A stretch of 64,000 bases of DNA from an uncultured Shimia sp. (GCF_947498095.1 NZ_CANMJE010000001.1:372001-436000); one strand, 5' to 3'. Positions 29,054 through 38,750 are shown, numbered from the stretch's first letter. The notes: a model not told the origin generated them from the sequence alone. Program-made: numbers and translations.

Positions 29054-29628
29054 TGGCGTCTCAGATAAACGTAATAGGCACCCGTGCCGCCATGCTTAAG
29101 ATGGGCCTCGGCAACCTGTAAAACCACGCCCGACAACGGCGGCATCGAAAGCCATTGCGGGACCTGGTGCTTGAGAATTCCGCGGCGCACGGGAATTGGG
29201 CCGTCATCGCCCTTGGATTTGCCTTTGCCGGTAATCACAAGAACCAACCGTTTCCCTTCGGCATGTGAGCGCAACAGGAACCCGGTCAAGGCGGGGTGCG
29301 CCCGGTCAACCGTCATGCCGTGCAAGTCGATTTTGCCCTCGGGCAGCATCTTGCCACGCTTCATCTTGCCGAACATCTTTTTGTCCATCTGAACCGGCGT
29401 GCGCGCCACCCTCTCCGAGATACCGGGCATCAGATCATGACCGGGCATACGCGTTTTGGCCTTGGCTCCCAGAGAGAATTGCTCAATGCGAGGCTTGGCA
29501 ACCTTGACCGGTTTCGGCTTGGGTTTTGGTCCTTCATGGCGCGATTGATCGGGGTGAAACCGATGTGTGGTTTCCGCCACCTTGCGCCAAAGCGCAATCT
29601 CATCCTGCGTTAGCTTTCTTCGGGTCAC
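29050..29628 (-). CDS. Smr-domain protein
   Basis: The 192-residue protein has a basic, proline-rich N-terminal half (PKPKPKPVKVAKPR) and a C-terminal Smr domain with KIDLHGMTVDRAHPAL near residue 98 and VLVITGKGKS ... HGGTGAYYVYLRR. Smr domains are DNA or RNA endonuclease modules first seen at the end of MutS2; no mutS2 is present here. It is the last gene of the tim44-like/mltA/smr unit and overlaps mltA by 4 bp. Confidence 0.88.
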   Translation of the reverse strand: MTRRKLTQDEIALWRKVAETTHRFHPDQSRHEGPKPKPKPVKVAKPRIEQFSLGAKAKTRMPGHDLMPGISERVARTPVQMDKKMFGKMKRGKMLPEGKIDLHGMTVDRAHPALTGFLLRSHAEGKRLVLVITGKGKSKGDDGPIPVRRGILKHQVPQWLSMPPLSGVVLQVAEAHLKHGGTGAYYVYLRRH

Positions 29629-30662
29629 AAAACGGCCTCGGGTAGCATGGCATAGGCCCGTTGGATCGGCAGCAAAACGATCATGCGGCCCGGATCTTTC
29701 AATCGGCCAGCCTCGCGGCCGGCATCATCTCCGGTACCAAAGAAAATGTCTGCGCGTTGCGCGCCCTTGATAGCGGACCCGGTGTCCTGCGCAATCATCA
29801 AACGTTTCAGGGGCGTTTCACCGTCTTTCTCAATCCAGACCGGCGCACCCAGGGGTGTGAATTTCGGGTCAACGGCGATGCTGCGCATCGTTGTGATTGA
29901 ACGGTTCATTGCCCCCAAGGGGCCTCGGTCGGCGGGGACCCGGCTGACCTCGCGAAAGAAAACAAAAGAGTCGTTGTGCCGCAAAAGCTCTGCGCCATCT
30001 GCGGGGTTTCTACGAACCCAATTCTTAATGACTTCGGCGCTTACCTGATGTGATGCATAGACACCGCGCCGGACCAGCTCGACTCCAATCGACCGATAGG
30101 GATGCCCATTGGAGCCCCCATAACCGACACGAAGATAAGAACCATCCGGCAACCGAACACGTCCTGATCCCTGAATTTGCAGGAAGAACAGTTCTACGGA
30201 GTCGTCGACCCAGGCAATCTCAAGTCCGCGACCATCCATAACGCCGCTGGTTTCAATCACGCGGCGGCTGAGCCATTGGCTTTGAGATCGGGCTTCGGGT
30301 GGAGTGCGATAGATCGGAAAGCGAAACCGGGACGTCGGACGCAAAGCGCCTTCAAGCTCGGGTTCGAAATAGCCGGTGAACAGACCGTCGTTTCCATCCT
30401 CGATCAAGACAGGGCGAAACAGAAGCTCAAAGAATTTGCGCGGGTCGGTGAACTCTTCTGCGGCCGCGCAAAGGGATTGCCAGTCCGGCGCATCGAAATC
30501 CATGCAGGTATTGCGGAACACTTCGAGCGCAGCTGCATGATCATCCACTTCCCACCCGTTCAGGTCAGAGAAATCCAGAATAGAGAACGTCGTTTCAGAC
30601 ATTGCCTGCGCGCCGGTCACTAGAAACCCCGCACAAAGCGCCGCCCGAAACCAGCGGATCAT
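29625..30662 (-). CDS. mltA: Membrane-bound lytic murein transglycosylase A
   Basis: Cleaves peptidoglycan glycan strands to 1,6-anhydro-muropeptides. The 345-residue product has an N-terminal signal (MIRWFRAALCAGFLVTGAQA), apparently cleaved by signal peptidase I rather than a lipoprotein as in E. coli, the MltA core with FTGYFEPELEG and QIQGSGRVRLPDG, and a C-terminal 3D domain with IAQDTGSAIKGAQRADIFFG containing the catalytic Asp. It overlaps both neighbours by 4 bp. Products could feed the AmgK/MurU pathway elsewhere in the window, an inference. Confidence 0.93.
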   Translation of the reverse strand: MIRWFRAALCAGFLVTGAQAMSETTFSILDFSDLNGWEVDDHAAALEVFRNTCMDFDAPDWQSLCAAAEEFTDPRKFFELLFRPVLIEDGNDGLFTGYFEPELEGALRPTSRFRFPIYRTPPEARSQSQWLSRRVIETSGVMDGRGLEIAWVDDSVELFFLQIQGSGRVRLPDGSYLRVGYGGSNGHPYRSIGVELVRRGVYASHQVSAEVIKNWVRRNPADGAELLRHNDSFVFFREVSRVPADRGPLGAMNRSITTMRSIAVDPKFTPLGAPVWIEKDGETPLKRLMIAQDTGSAIKGAQRADIFFGTGDDAGREAGRLKDPGRMIVLLPIQRAYAMLPEAVL

Positions 30663-31318
30663 TCGCCCGTCGCGACAAGCTGCCAGTTCGGATCATCCGA
30701 TCCCATTGCACGGGCAAAGGTCCAGATGTCTTTTTGCTTTTTCACCTGACGCTCGTCACCTTCGATAATGTCACCCGCACGATCACGCACCACGTGGGTC
30801 AGCTCTCCAATAAAGCGCACTGTCACCTCACCTTCGCGGGTAGAGTCGTCAAAATGCGCATCGTGCAAAGCCATTTCCCGAATACCGACAAATTCGCTCT
30901 CGACGGTCAGGCCCTGAGATTCACGGGAATCAACCACTTGGGCAAAAGCTTCGTAAACATCCTCGGACAGGAACGGCAGAATGCTGGCCATATCGCCGCG
31001 CTCGAAACCCATGAGGATCATCTCGTAAGCACCGCGCGCGCCCTGTAGAAATTCGCTGACGTTGAACGGCGGCTCAGCCGCCTTCATTGCGCCCAGCGCC
31101 TTGGCTGCTTCGCTTTCAGCTGGCACATGATCCAGAATGTCCGCGTCTGGCCCACCCTCGATCACTTCAAGGTCTGGACCGCGTCGCTGCGGTTGTTGTT
31201 GTGCCGCGTCGCGCGGAGGCTCAAAGCCGTCACGGGTTCCTAAGACATTTCTCAGTCTTAGGATCAAAAATACCGCAATTCCGGCTAAAACCAGAAGCTG
31301 GACTATAGAACCATTCAT
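30659..31318 (-). CDS. Tim44/TimA family membrane-associated protein
   Basis: The 219-residue protein has one N-terminal membrane segment (MNGSIVQLLVLAGIAVFLILRL), a proline/glutamine-rich linker and a Tim44-like C-terminal domain (FNVSEFLQGARGAYEMILMGFERGD through VRFIGELTHVVRD). Bacterial relatives are linked to membrane protein handling; mitochondrial Tim44 tethers Hsp70 to the import channel. The ATG at 31316-31318 has GAGG upstream. It heads the unit with mltA and smr, and is divergent from fxsA, with secB close by. Confidence 0.88.
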   Translation of the reverse strand: MNGSIVQLLVLAGIAVFLILRLRNVLGTRDGFEPPRDAAQQQPQRRGPDLEVIEGGPDADILDHVPAESEAAKALGAMKAAEPPFNVSEFLQGARGAYEMILMGFERGDMASILPFLSEDVYEAFAQVVDSRESQGLTVESEFVGIREMALHDAHFDDSTREGEVTVRFIGELTHVVRDRAGDIIEGDERQVKKQKDIWTFARAMGSDDPNWQLVATGE

Positions 31319-31422
31319 TGGGACCTCGTAAAGGGGCATGGAAACAGGCTTGTATCGCACTTATGTAAGTCACGGGCGGGGTCAAGTCCACCGCGCCCGT
31401 AAAACGTTTGGAGAATGATAAT

Positions 31423-31908
31423 ATGTGGCTGTTTTTGGCCTTTGTCGGCGTTCCCCTGATTGAAATCGCTCTGTTCATTCAGGTTGGTGGTGCAATTGGA
31501 TTGTGGCCGACGCTTTTGGTCGTGGTTGTGACTGCCGTGATTGGCACCTTTCTTGTGCGCACTCAGGGCTTGTTGGCGCTCGGCAAATTGCAACGCTCGT
31601 TCTCAGAACTGGAGGATCCGACCGAGCCTCTGGCCCATGGGGCGATGATCCTAATTTCTGGAGCATTGTTGTTGACTCCGGGGTTCTTTACCGACGCTGT
31701 GGGTTTTGCGTTTTTAATGCCGCCCGTGCGTGTAGCCGTCTATAAATACCTACGGTCTCGCGTCACGGTTCAGAGCTTTTCCATGGGTTCGACGCATCAC
31801 CAAAATAACCGACCAAATCAAGATCCTGATGTCATCGACGGTGAGTTTACCGAGGTCGATCCAGGCAAACGTCCGACGCATCAACCGTCAGGCTGGACTA
31901 AGCATTGA
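31423..31908 (+). CDS. fxsA: FxsA family membrane protein
   Basis: Integral inner-membrane protein of 161 residues with hydrophobic segments MWLFLAFVGVPLIEIALFIQ, LLVVVVTAVIGTFL and AMILISGALLLTPGFFTDAVGFAFL, followed by a hydrophilic C-tail. These are the conserved FxsA blocks; E. coli FxsA relieves exclusion of phage T7 in F-plasmid cells when overproduced, but the normal role is unclear. I use the ATG at 31423 with GGAG ten bases upstream. secB follows after 57 bp. Confidence 0.88.
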   Translation: MWLFLAFVGVPLIEIALFIQVGGAIGLWPTLLVVVVTAVIGTFLVRTQGLLALGKLQRSFSELEDPTEPLAHGAMILISGALLLTPGFFTDAVGFAFLMPPVRVAVYKYLRSRVTVQSFSMGSTHHQNNRPNQDPDVIDGEFTEVDPGKRPTHQPSGWTKH

Positions 31909-31965
31909 GGCCCCTGACGCAACCTGCTAAAGCACCCGGGACTTATTGAATTCAGGAGACATCCA

Positions 31966-32451
31966 ATGGCCGAGAACGGTAACGGCGCTGCACAAGCACC
32001 CCAAATCCGTATGAACGTCCTGGCACAGTTCATTCGTGACATGTCGTTCGAAAACATCCTCGCTCAGAAGCGCGTTCAGGGCGAAGTACAGCCCGACGTT
32101 CAGGTTCAGGTGAACCTGGATGCGCAAAAACGCGAGGCAGAGCATCAATACGAAGTGACGACTAAGCTGAATATCACGTCTAAAGCCAAAGAAACTGGCG
32201 AAGAGATGTTCATCCTTGAACTGGAATATGCCGGTATCTTCCACATCGAAGGCGTTCCGGACGATCAAATCCACCCCTTCCTGCTGATCGAATGTCCGCG
32301 CCTGCTGTTCCCGTTCCTGCGTCGTATCGTGTCAGATGTGACACGTGACGGTGGCTTCCCGCCACTGAACCTGGAAAACATCGACTTTATGCAGCTGTAT
32401 CGCCAAGAGGCCGCGCGCCGTCAGGCGGAAATGCCACAAGGCACTGCTTAA
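31966..32451 (+). CDS. secB: Protein-export chaperone SecB
   Basis: Tetrameric cytosolic chaperone that holds preproteins unfolded and hands them to SecA. The 161 residues include YEVTTKLNITSKAKETGEEMFILELEYAGIF-type strands, the conserved HPFLLIECPRLLFPFLRRI block (with ECPR, part of the SecA contact) and the terminal GGFPPLNLENIDF. AGGAG precedes the ATG. It follows fxsA and converges on dnaQ, with 27 bp between stops. Confidence 0.96.
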   Translation: MAENGNGAAQAPQIRMNVLAQFIRDMSFENILAQKRVQGEVQPDVQVQVNLDAQKREAEHQYEVTTKLNITSKAKETGEEMFILELEYAGIFHIEGVPDDQIHPFLLIECPRLLFPFLRRIVSDVTRDGGFPPLNLENIDFMQLYRQEAARRQAEMPQGTA

Positions 32452-32478
32452 GATCCAAACTGGCCCGGTGTTCGGCCA

Positions 32479-33171
32479 CTACCCAAGTTTAGCCCACAAG
32501 GCTTCGTCGCCCATCTTGGCAACAAAGTCTTCGTGGGCTTTCTTTTCGTCTTCGCTCAACCGCGAGGGCAGGGGTGTTTCACGGGCAGTCGGGCGCCAGT
32601 TGTCTGCTTGATCCGCACCACTTGCTGACGATGAAGATGTCGCCAAAACCAGATCTGGTTGCCGGCCACCGATCAGTTCAAGATAGACCTCGGCCAAAAT
32701 TTCGGAGTCAAGCAAAGCTCCGTGAAGCGTGCGCGAAGAATTGTCGATGCCAAACCGACGACACAGGGCGTCCAGCGACGCAGGCGCGCCCGGAAATTTT
32801 TTGCGAGCAATGGCCAGTGTATCCAGCGCCTGTTCGAACGGCAGTTGGGGCAGGCCCATCCATTTCAATTCGGCGTTAAGGAATTTCATGTCGAATGAGG
32901 CGTTGTGAATGACCAGCGTGGCATCGCCGACAAAATCCAGAAATTCCTGGCCGATCTTCTTGAAAACCGGTTTGTCAGCCAGAAACTCATCCCCCAACCC
33001 ATGCACTTCAAAGGCTTCTTGCGGCATGGAGCGTTCGGGATTGATGTATTGGTGATAGGTTCGCCCGGTTGGCATATGGTTCAACAACTCAACGCCACCA
33101 ATTTCAACAATTCGATCACCGGTATTCGGATCGAGGCCTGTGGTCTCTGTATCCATCACGATTTCACGCAT
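32479..33171 (-). CDS. dnaQ: DNA polymerase III epsilon subunit
   Basis: Proofreading 3'-5' exonuclease of the replicase. The 230-residue protein has the exonuclease motifs: Exo I MDTETTGLD (D7, E9), Exo II HNASFDMKFLN near 105, and Exo III HGALLDSEILAEVY near 155. The C-terminal tail, which binds the alpha subunit, is rich in Ser/Ala then charged. It overlaps coaE by 8 bp and lies near the origin, transcribed away from it. Confidence 0.95.
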   Translation of the reverse strand: MREIVMDTETTGLDPNTGDRIVEIGGVELLNHMPTGRTYHQYINPERSMPQEAFEVHGLGDEFLADKPVFKKIGQEFLDFVGDATLVIHNASFDMKFLNAELKWMGLPQLPFEQALDTLAIARKKFPGAPASLDALCRRFGIDNSSRTLHGALLDSEILAEVYLELIGGRQPDLVLATSSSSASGADQADNWRPTARETPLPSRLSEDEKKAHEDFVAKMGDEALWAKLG

Positions 33172-33757
33172 CGGCCAGTTGCTCCCGGATTGTTTCCACG
33201 ATCTTGTTCACCTGCGCACGGGCGTGGTCAAGGGTATCCGTAATCACCACGTAGTCAGACAATGCGCATTTCTCGTCATTCGGCATCTGTTTGGCGCGAA
33301 TTTGCTCAAACTGGGCCTCGGTCATCGTGCCCCGCTCCATGACGCGCTTTTTTTGGATTTCGGGTGAAACAGAGACACATACGACCGCATCCATTGTCGC
33401 CTGACCGTTGCCTTCGAACAGCAAGGGGATGTCAAAAATAAGGATGTCAGCGGAGGCTGTACGAGAAAACTCTGCACGATCCTCTGCGACAAGTGGATGC
33501 ACGATCCGCTCAATGACGCCAAGAACAGATGCGTCCCGACCGATCATCTCTTTCAGTTTTTCGCGAGACACTGCGTTGTCGACAATGGCCCCCGGCAGCA
33601 CTTCTTTGATGGGCTGAACTGCTGCGCCATCCGTGTCGTACATCCGATGAACAGCCGCATCCGCATCCCAGACAGCACATCCGGCCTCAGCAAACAGCCG
33701 GGCCGTGGTGGATTTGCCCATGCCAATCGACCCAGTAAGCCCCAGACGAAAACTCAT
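33164..33757 (-). CDS. coaE: Dephospho-CoA kinase
   Basis: Last step of coenzyme A synthesis: ATP-dependent phosphorylation of the dephospho-CoA ribose. The 197 residues start with the P-loop LGLTGSIGMGKSTTARLF (Walker A about 8-16), followed by WDADAAVHRMYD and IFDIPLLFEGNG, the characteristic CoaE segments. The start overlaps the aroE stop by 4 bp and its end overlaps dnaQ by 8 bp, placing it third in the maf-aroE-coaE-dnaQ operon. Confidence 0.95.
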   Translation of the reverse strand: MSFRLGLTGSIGMGKSTTARLFAEAGCAVWDADAAVHRMYDTDGAAVQPIKEVLPGAIVDNAVSREKLKEMIGRDASVLGVIERIVHPLVAEDRAEFSRTASADILIFDIPLLFEGNGQATMDAVVCVSVSPEIQKKRVMERGTMTEAQFEQIRAKQMPNDEKCALSDYVVITDTLDHARAQVNKIVETIREQLADA

Positions 33758-34587
33758 TTCAGTGCTGCCTGTCGGGTTGCATCATCTACTGTCGGGCGCG
33801 TGCCGAACCAACGTTCAAACCCTGGAACGGCCTGATGCAAGAGCATGCCCAATCCATCAACCGTGGTGCAGCCAACGTCCTTTGCTGCCGCCAAAAGCTG
33901 TGTTTCCAAAGGGTTGTAGACAAGATCGGTGACAACGGCCGACGGCTTAAGCCCATCCAGCGGCACGCGCAGATCCGGTTTACCCGCCATTCCCAGCGAA
34001 GTTGTGTTCACAATGGTTGCGCCGCCTTCGATGGCATTCCCGGCCTGAAACCAATCAACAACCGTCAGACGGGTGCCAAACTCCTCTCGCAAGGTTTCGG
34101 CCCGAACGCGTGTGCGGTTTGAAATCAGAATTTCCGGGACACCGGCGTCTAGTAGCGATGCAATAACTGCACGCGCCGCACCTCCGGCACCCAAAATGAC
34201 TGCTGGCCCGTCGGCGGCCTGCCAATTTGGCGCAGCTTGGCGCAGGTTCTCAATGAATCCGTAGCCGTCTGTATTATCACCGATGATCTTGCCATCTTCG
34301 CGAATGATCAGGGTGTTGACCGCGCCGATAAGCGTCGCTCTGTCCGTAACCTGATGCACCAAGTCCATCACACGCTCTTTATGCGGGATGGTGACGTTGA
34401 CGCCGACAAAACCCATTTTGGGCAGGGCTTTGATCACCTTCTTGAGATCACTTGGATTCACATCCATCGGGATATAGTGACCCTTGATCCCAAACGTTCG
34501 CAACCAATGCCCATGCACCTGCGGAGATTTTGATTGCGCGATCGGGTGGCCGATTACACCGGCCAGAGGAATCTTGGGTAGCGTCAT
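33754..34587 (-). CDS. aroE: Shikimate dehydrogenase (NADP+)
   Basis: Reduces 3-dehydroshikimate to shikimate in aromatic amino acid synthesis. The 277 residues contain GVIGHPIAQSKSPQVHG (shikimate-binding Ser pair near 17-19), VNVTIPHKERV with the catalytic Lys near 71, GDNTDGYGF near 108, and the NADP loop ILGAGGAARAV near 133. Overlaps maf and coaE by 4 bp each. Confidence 0.96.
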   Translation of the reverse strand: MTLPKIPLAGVIGHPIAQSKSPQVHGHWLRTFGIKGHYIPMDVNPSDLKKVIKALPKMGFVGVNVTIPHKERVMDLVHQVTDRATLIGAVNTLIIREDGKIIGDNTDGYGFIENLRQAAPNWQAADGPAVILGAGGAARAVIASLLDAGVPEILISNRTRVRAETLREEFGTRLTVVDWFQAGNAIEGGATIVNTTSLGMAGKPDLRVPLDGLKPSAVVTDLVYNPLETQLLAAAKDVGCTTVDGLGMLLHQAVPGFERWFGTRPTVDDATRQAALK

Positions 34588-35183
34588 GACGGCAACTCTC
34601 CGCGCAACATCAGGTAATTCAACAGTTCCAACAGGGGCAATCCAAGCACATTGAAATAGTCGCCGTCTATACGGTGAAACAGTCGCGCACCCTCTTCTTC
34701 GAGCTTATATCCGCCGACGGACCAGCGAATACTGTCCCAGTTCCTCTCGAGATAGGAGTCGAGATAGCCATCTGAAAACTCTCTCATCTGTAAGCGCACG
34801 ACGCCGATGTGGCGCCAGACGGGTCGGTTTTCATGAAACACGACGACTGCAGACAAAAGTTGATGACGCTGGCCGCGGAGGGTTTTTAGTTGGCTTCGGG
34901 CTTCATCCGGATCACGGGGTTTGGCAAAAACCTGGCCGTTAAACTCAAGAACCTGATCGCAGCCGATCACCAGCTTGTCTGGATGTTTGGCCGCAACTTT
35001 GGTAGCCTTGGCCTGTGCCAGAGCATCCGCGATATCCCTAGGAGGAGCTGACTCAGCCTCCAAGGCCCGGCGAAGCATGTCTTCGTCGACTTTCGCAGTG
35101 ACCACGTCGAATTCCACGCCCGCATTGCGCAACAATGCCGCCCGGATTTCCGACCCCGAAGCCAGAATGATGTGATCTGCCAT
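34584..35183 (-). CDS. maf: Maf-family nucleoside triphosphate pyrophosphatase
   Basis: Hydrolyses non-canonical or modified nucleoside triphosphates; the Maf versus YceF subtype cannot be fixed by eye. The 199 residues start MADHIILASGSEIRAALLRN, have VIGCDQVLEFNGQVFAKP near 75 and end with the family GDYFNVLGLPLLELLNYL. I start at the ATG at 35181-35183; a DnaA box (35183-35191) abuts this codon, so the gene begins at the border of oriC and is transcribed away from it. Confidence 0.9.
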   Translation of the reverse strand: MADHIILASGSEIRAALLRNAGVEFDVVTAKVDEDMLRRALEAESAPPRDIADALAQAKATKVAAKHPDKLVIGCDQVLEFNGQVFAKPRDPDEARSQLKTLRGQRHQLLSAVVVFHENRPVWRHIGVVRLQMREFSDGYLDSYLERNWDSIRWSVGGYKLEEEGARLFHRIDGDYFNVLGLPLLELLNYLMLRGELPS

Positions 35184-35592
35184 GTGGATAAATCCGTGGA
35201 CTATGTACTGTGACGATTGTCCGTTCTTTCTGTGGAATTCACAACCAATTGGCAAGCCGGGGACGACGCGCATGTTTCACGATGTTCCACGGAATCCATC
35301 CCATATGGATAGGGACAACCCCGTGCCTGTTATCATTTGGTTTGGCCCACAGTCTTATGCGGAGTTATCCCGGTTTTCATACAGAACGGGCGCGGTTATG
35401 GTATTGATTTATAAGTGATAAATTTGTTTTTCCACAGTATCACGATCCAAGAAAAATCTCATAATGAAGATGTGAATAAGTGCTTTGGAAACCTAATAAT
35501 CCACAGCGTTTGGCTTCCCTACAAAAACATCATCCTTTTTCTTTCTTATTTATTTATTTAGGAAGGACCCAAGCTGAGACTGGATAAGACCC
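35183..35592. other. Putative chromosomal replication origin (oriC)
   Basis: The longest gene-free stretch in the window. DnaA boxes: 35183-35191 (minus, TTATCCACA, perfect), 35428-35436 (plus, TTTTCCACA), 35471-35479 (minus, TTATTCACA), 35497-35505 (plus, TAATCCACA, one mismatch), and a weak one at 35231-35239. A T-rich tract at 35534-35560 could be the unwinding element. Genes on both sides (maf-dnaQ leftward; hemJ-rho-mnmE-parB rightward) point away from it, and parS plus parAB lie within 8 kb. The hemE gene that flanks the origin in some alphaproteobacteria is absent. Confidence 0.8.
35534..35560. other. T-rich tract, candidate DNA-unwinding element
   Basis: CCTTTTTCTTTCTT followed by three overlapping ATTT repeats, directly beside the DnaA-box cluster and 33 bases before the hemJ start. 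It is by far the most AT-rich stretch of the intergenic region. Confidence 0.5.
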
Positions 35593-36042
35593 GTGACCTA
35601 TTTCCTCGCTGACATTTACCCTTATGTTCTATCATTTCACATCATGGCGGTTCTGTCATGGATGGCGGGCTTGTTCTATTTGCCTAGACTGTTTGTCTAT
35701 CATGCAGAGAGAGCAACAGAAGGTGATCAGCTGGACGAAACTCTGAAGATCATGGAGTTCAAGTTGCAGCGCTATATCATGTCCCCAGCCAGCATCGCTG
35801 CATGGGCGGCAGGACTGGCTCTGGTGTGCACACCTGGGGTCGTCGACTGGACCGCGGTGTGGCCCTATACCAAAGGTGCTTGCATCCTCGCTATGACGGC
35901 CTTTGACCATTGGCTGATGATTATGCGCAAACGGTTTGCCCGTGGCGAGAACAAGCTGAGCGGCCGGGCCTATCGTATGATGAACGAGGTTCCGACTCTC
36001 TTGATGATCGTGATCGTCTTGTCTGTGGTTGTGAAATTCTGA
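35593..36042 (+). CDS. hemJ: Protoporphyrinogen oxidase HemJ
   Basis: Membrane enzyme oxidising protoporphyrinogen IX in bacteria lacking HemG/HemY-type oxidases. The 149 residues have about four membrane helices, an N-terminal YPYVLSFHIMAVLSWMAGLF with the conserved His, a YHAE block and ARGENKLSGRAYRMMNE with the conserved Lys. The start is GTG at 35593 (MTYFLADIYPYV), with only a distant AAGGAAGGA; no ATG occurs before the conserved His. It is the first gene right of oriC. The TPR protein named HemY in this window is a different, non-oxidase family. Confidence 0.88.
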   Translation: MTYFLADIYPYVLSFHIMAVLSWMAGLFYLPRLFVYHAERATEGDQLDETLKIMEFKLQRYIMSPASIAAWAAGLALVCTPGVVDWTAVWPYTKGACILAMTAFDHWLMIMRKRFARGENKLSGRAYRMMNEVPTLLMIVIVLSVVVKF

Positions 36043-36165
36043 GCCAATTGACTCCTAAAGGCGCAGACCTTAGATAGTTCGGCAACAGGCCCGTCCGGGC
36101 CATGTGTCTTCCAATTAGAAAAATGTGAACGCGGCCATACTTGGGTTGCGTCCGGGATATATTTC

Positions 36166-37437
36166 ATGAGCAATGAAAAACTCGCGCTGGCCGAGCTGAA
36201 AGCCAAGAGCCCCAAAGACCTCTTGTCGATGGCCGAAGAGCTTGAGATCGAAAACGCCTCGACCATGCGTAAAGGCGAAATGATGTTCCAGATTCTGCGC
36301 GAACGCGCGGATGAGGGATGGGAGGTTTCTGGCGATGGCGTGCTGGAAGTTCTGCAGGACGGATTTGGCTTCCTGCGCTCTCCTGAGGCCAACTATCTGC
36401 CGGGCCCCGATGATATCTATGTCAGCCCCGAAATGATCCGGAAATACTCCCTGCGGACTGGTGATACAATTGACGGTGTCATCAAGGCGCCTGAGGACAA
36501 TGAGCGGTATTTTGCGCTGCAGGATGTGGCGCACATCAACTTTGAGTCCCCGGAAAAGGCCAAGCACAAGATTGCCTTTGACAACCTGACACCGCTGTAT
36601 CCGGATGAACGTCTGAAGATGGAGATCGAAGATCCGACCATCAAAGACAAATCAGCCCGTGTCATCGACCTGGTTGCACCAATTGGTAAAGGCCAACGAT
36701 CGCTAATCGTGGCGCCGCCGCGGACCGGTAAAACCGTGATCCTGCAAAACATTGCGCATTCGATCGAGGCCAACCATCCGGAATGCTACCTGATCGTTCT
36801 GTTGATTGATGAGCGCCCGGAAGAGGTGACCGACATGCAGCGTTCGGTAAAGGGAGAGGTTGTGTCTTCGACCTTTGACGAACCTGCGACGCGTCACGTT
36901 GCCGTGGCCGAAATGGTAATCGAAAAAGCCAAGCGTCTGGTCGAGCATAAACGAGATGTTGTTATTCTTCTCGACTCGATCACAAGACTTGGTAGGGCGT
37001 TTAACACTGTGGTGCCATCTTCGGGTAAGGTTCTTACCGGTGGTGTGGATGCCAACGCCCTGCAACGCCCCAAGCGTTTCTTTGGTGCTGCGCGGAATAT
37101 CGAAGAAGGTGGATCGCTCACCATCATCTCAACCGCGTTGATCGACACTGGCAGCCGTATGGATGAAGTCATCTTCGAAGAATTCAAAGGCACTGGTAAC
37201 TCGGAAATCGTGCTGGATCGCAAGATTGCCGACAAACGCGTCTTCCCGGCCATCGACATTCTCAAGTCGGGAACACGAAAAGAGGACCTGCTTATCGATA
37301 AGATCGACCTGCAGAAAACCTTTGTTCTGCGGCGTATCCTCAATCCGATGGGTACGACAGATGCGGTCGAATTTCTGTTGTCCAAGTTGAAGCAGACCAA
37401 AACGAATTCCGAATTCTTTGACTCGATGAACACCTAA
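36166..37437 (+). CDS. rho: Transcription termination factor Rho
   Basis: Hexameric RNA helicase for factor-dependent termination. The 423 residues show the N-terminal Rho domain, RNA-binding [22 protein letters not shown] near 65-87, Walker [13 protein letters not shown] near 180-190, Walker [15 protein letters not shown] near 265 and the R-loop [19 protein letters not shown]. The 123-bp leader contains a GGCCCG/CGGGCC hairpin at 36088-36101; rho is autoregulated in other bacteria, but here that is only a possibility. Confidence 0.97.
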   Translation: MSNEKLALAELKAKSPKDLLSMAEELEIENASTMRKGEMMFQILRERADEGWEVSGDGVLEVLQDGFGFLRSPEANYLPGPDDIYVSPEMIRKYSLRTGDTIDGVIKAPEDNERYFALQDVAHINFESPEKAKHKIAFDNLTPLYPDERLKMEIEDPTIKDKSARVIDLVAPIGKGQRSLIVAPPRTGKTVILQNIAHSIEANHPECYLIVLLIDERPEEVTDMQRSVKGEVVSSTFDEPATRHVAVAEMVIEKAKRLVEHKRDVVILLDSITRLGRAFNTVVPSSGKVLTGGVDANALQRPKRFFGAARNIEEGGSLTIISTALIDTGSRMDEVIFEEFKGTGNSEIVLDRKIADKRVFPAIDILKSGTRKEDLLIDKIDLQKTFVLRRILNPMGTTDAVEFLLSKLKQTKTNSEFFDSMNT

Positions 37438-37447
37438 GGGTTTCACG

Positions 37448-38746
37448 ATGGCCTATGTGCCTGACACGATTTTTGCTCTGGCCACGGCCCCCGGTAAAGC
37501 GGGGGTCGCTGTCATTCGCGTGTCTGGCACTTTGGCGGGTAAAGCAGGAAGTGCGTTATTTGGTACTTTGCCAGATCCTCGCCAGGCCTCGCTTCGCGTT
37601 TTGAAGGATCAAGAAGGCCGTCGGCTGGATCAGGCTGTTGTGCTCTATTTTCCAGAGCGAAACAGCTTTACCGGTGAAGAGGTGGTCGAGCTGCACCTGC
37701 ACGGCTCTGTTGCCGCTGTGAACGCCGTTCTGCGTGTGTTGTCAGACATTGAGGGCCTGCGCCTTGCTGAAGCTGGAGAGTTCACACGTCGGGCTCTGGA
37801 GAATGGATGCCTCGATCTGGCACAAGTTGAGGGCCTGGCCGACCTTATTGATGCGGAAACCGAGGCCCAAAGGCGTCAAGCTCTTCGCGTTCTATCTGGG
37901 GATTTGGGCAACCTTGCCGGAGGTTGGCGTGAAAACCTCATCCGCGCTGCCGCTTTGCTGGAAGCGACCATCGACTTTGCGGATGAAGAAGTCCCCGTTG
38001 ATGTCACGCCAGAGGTCAAAGAGCTGCTGACGTCGGTGCAGAATGAGCTCGCAGAAGAGATTGCCGGCGTTTCGGCCGCAGAGCGTATTCGCACAGGATT
38101 CGAAGTTGCCATTCTAGGCGCTCCGAATGTCGGAAAATCCACACTTCTCAATGCGTTAGCGGGTCGAGATGCGGCCATTACCTCGGAATATGCCGGGACG
38201 ACACGCGATGTGATCGAGGTGCGTATGGATTTGAATGGGCTGCCTGTCACTTTGCTGGATACGGCTGGCCTGCGAGAAACCGAAGACCATGTTGAAGGTA
38301 TTGGCATTGAGCGTGCACGCCAAAGGGCCGAAGCGGCAGACTTGCGTGTGTTCCTGATTGAGCAAGGACAACACCCTGACTTTGTACCGCACCCCGGAGA
38401 CATCGTTCGAGAGGCAAAAGCGGACAGGTTGAGAAATGCAGAGAATGCGGTGTCCGGTAAGACAGGCCAGGGCGTCAGCGCGCTTGTTCAAGAGATTACG
38501 CAGACGCTGTCAGAACGGGCTGGACGTTCAGGTGTGGCCACTCGCGAGCGGCATCGGGTAGCGATGAAGCGCGCCAATGACAGTCTTTCCGCTGCTGCCG
38601 CTGTTCTCGCGCTAGGACCTGAACACTACGAGATTACCGCTGAAGAGCTTCGCAGTGCAATTCGAGCTTTGGATTCGATCGTCGGTCGCGTAGATGTTGA
38701 AAATCTTCTGGACGAGATATTCTCTAGTTTCTGCATCGGTAAATGA
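37448..38746 (+). CDS. mnmE: tRNA modification GTPase MnmE
   Basis: With MnmG builds the 5-carboxymethylaminomethyl (or taurine-like) modification at wobble U34. The 432 residues begin with a folate-binding N-domain ([21 protein letters not shown]), have an embedded G domain (G1 GAPNVGKST near 224, the TTRD switch, DTAGLRET near 275), and end with the family C-terminal CIGK. TAAGGG precedes the ATG. mnmG follows after a 12-bp gap holding its SD and most of parS. Confidence 0.96.
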   Translation: MAYVPDTIFALATAPGKAGVAVIRVSGTLAGKAGSALFGTLPDPRQASLRVLKDQEGRRLDQAVVLYFPERNSFTGEEVVELHLHGSVAAVNAVLRVLSDIEGLRLAEAGEFTRRALENGCLDLAQVEGLADLIDAETEAQRRQALRVLSGDLGNLAGGWRENLIRAAALLEATIDFADEEVPVDVTPEVKELLTSVQNELAEEIAGVSAAERIRTGFEVAILGAPNVGKSTLLNALAGRDAAITSEYAGTTRDVIEVRMDLNGLPVTLLDTAGLRETEDHVEGIGIERARQRAEAADLRVFLIEQGQHPDFVPHPGDIVREAKADRLRNAENAVSGKTGQGVSALVQEITQTLSERAGRSGVATRERHRVAMKRANDSLSAAAAVLALGPEHYEITAEELRSAIRALDSIVGRVDVENLLDEIFSSFCIGK

Positions 38747-38750
38747 GGAG

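Noticed and set aside
35271..35296. Third parS site within oriC
   Set aside because: TGTTTCACG and TGTTCCACG occur as half-sites only; neither continues into a palindromic right half.
35182..35418. Short open frames in the maf-hemJ gap
   Set aside because: No ribosome site, no recognisable protein, and the interval carries DnaA boxes; better explained as oriC.
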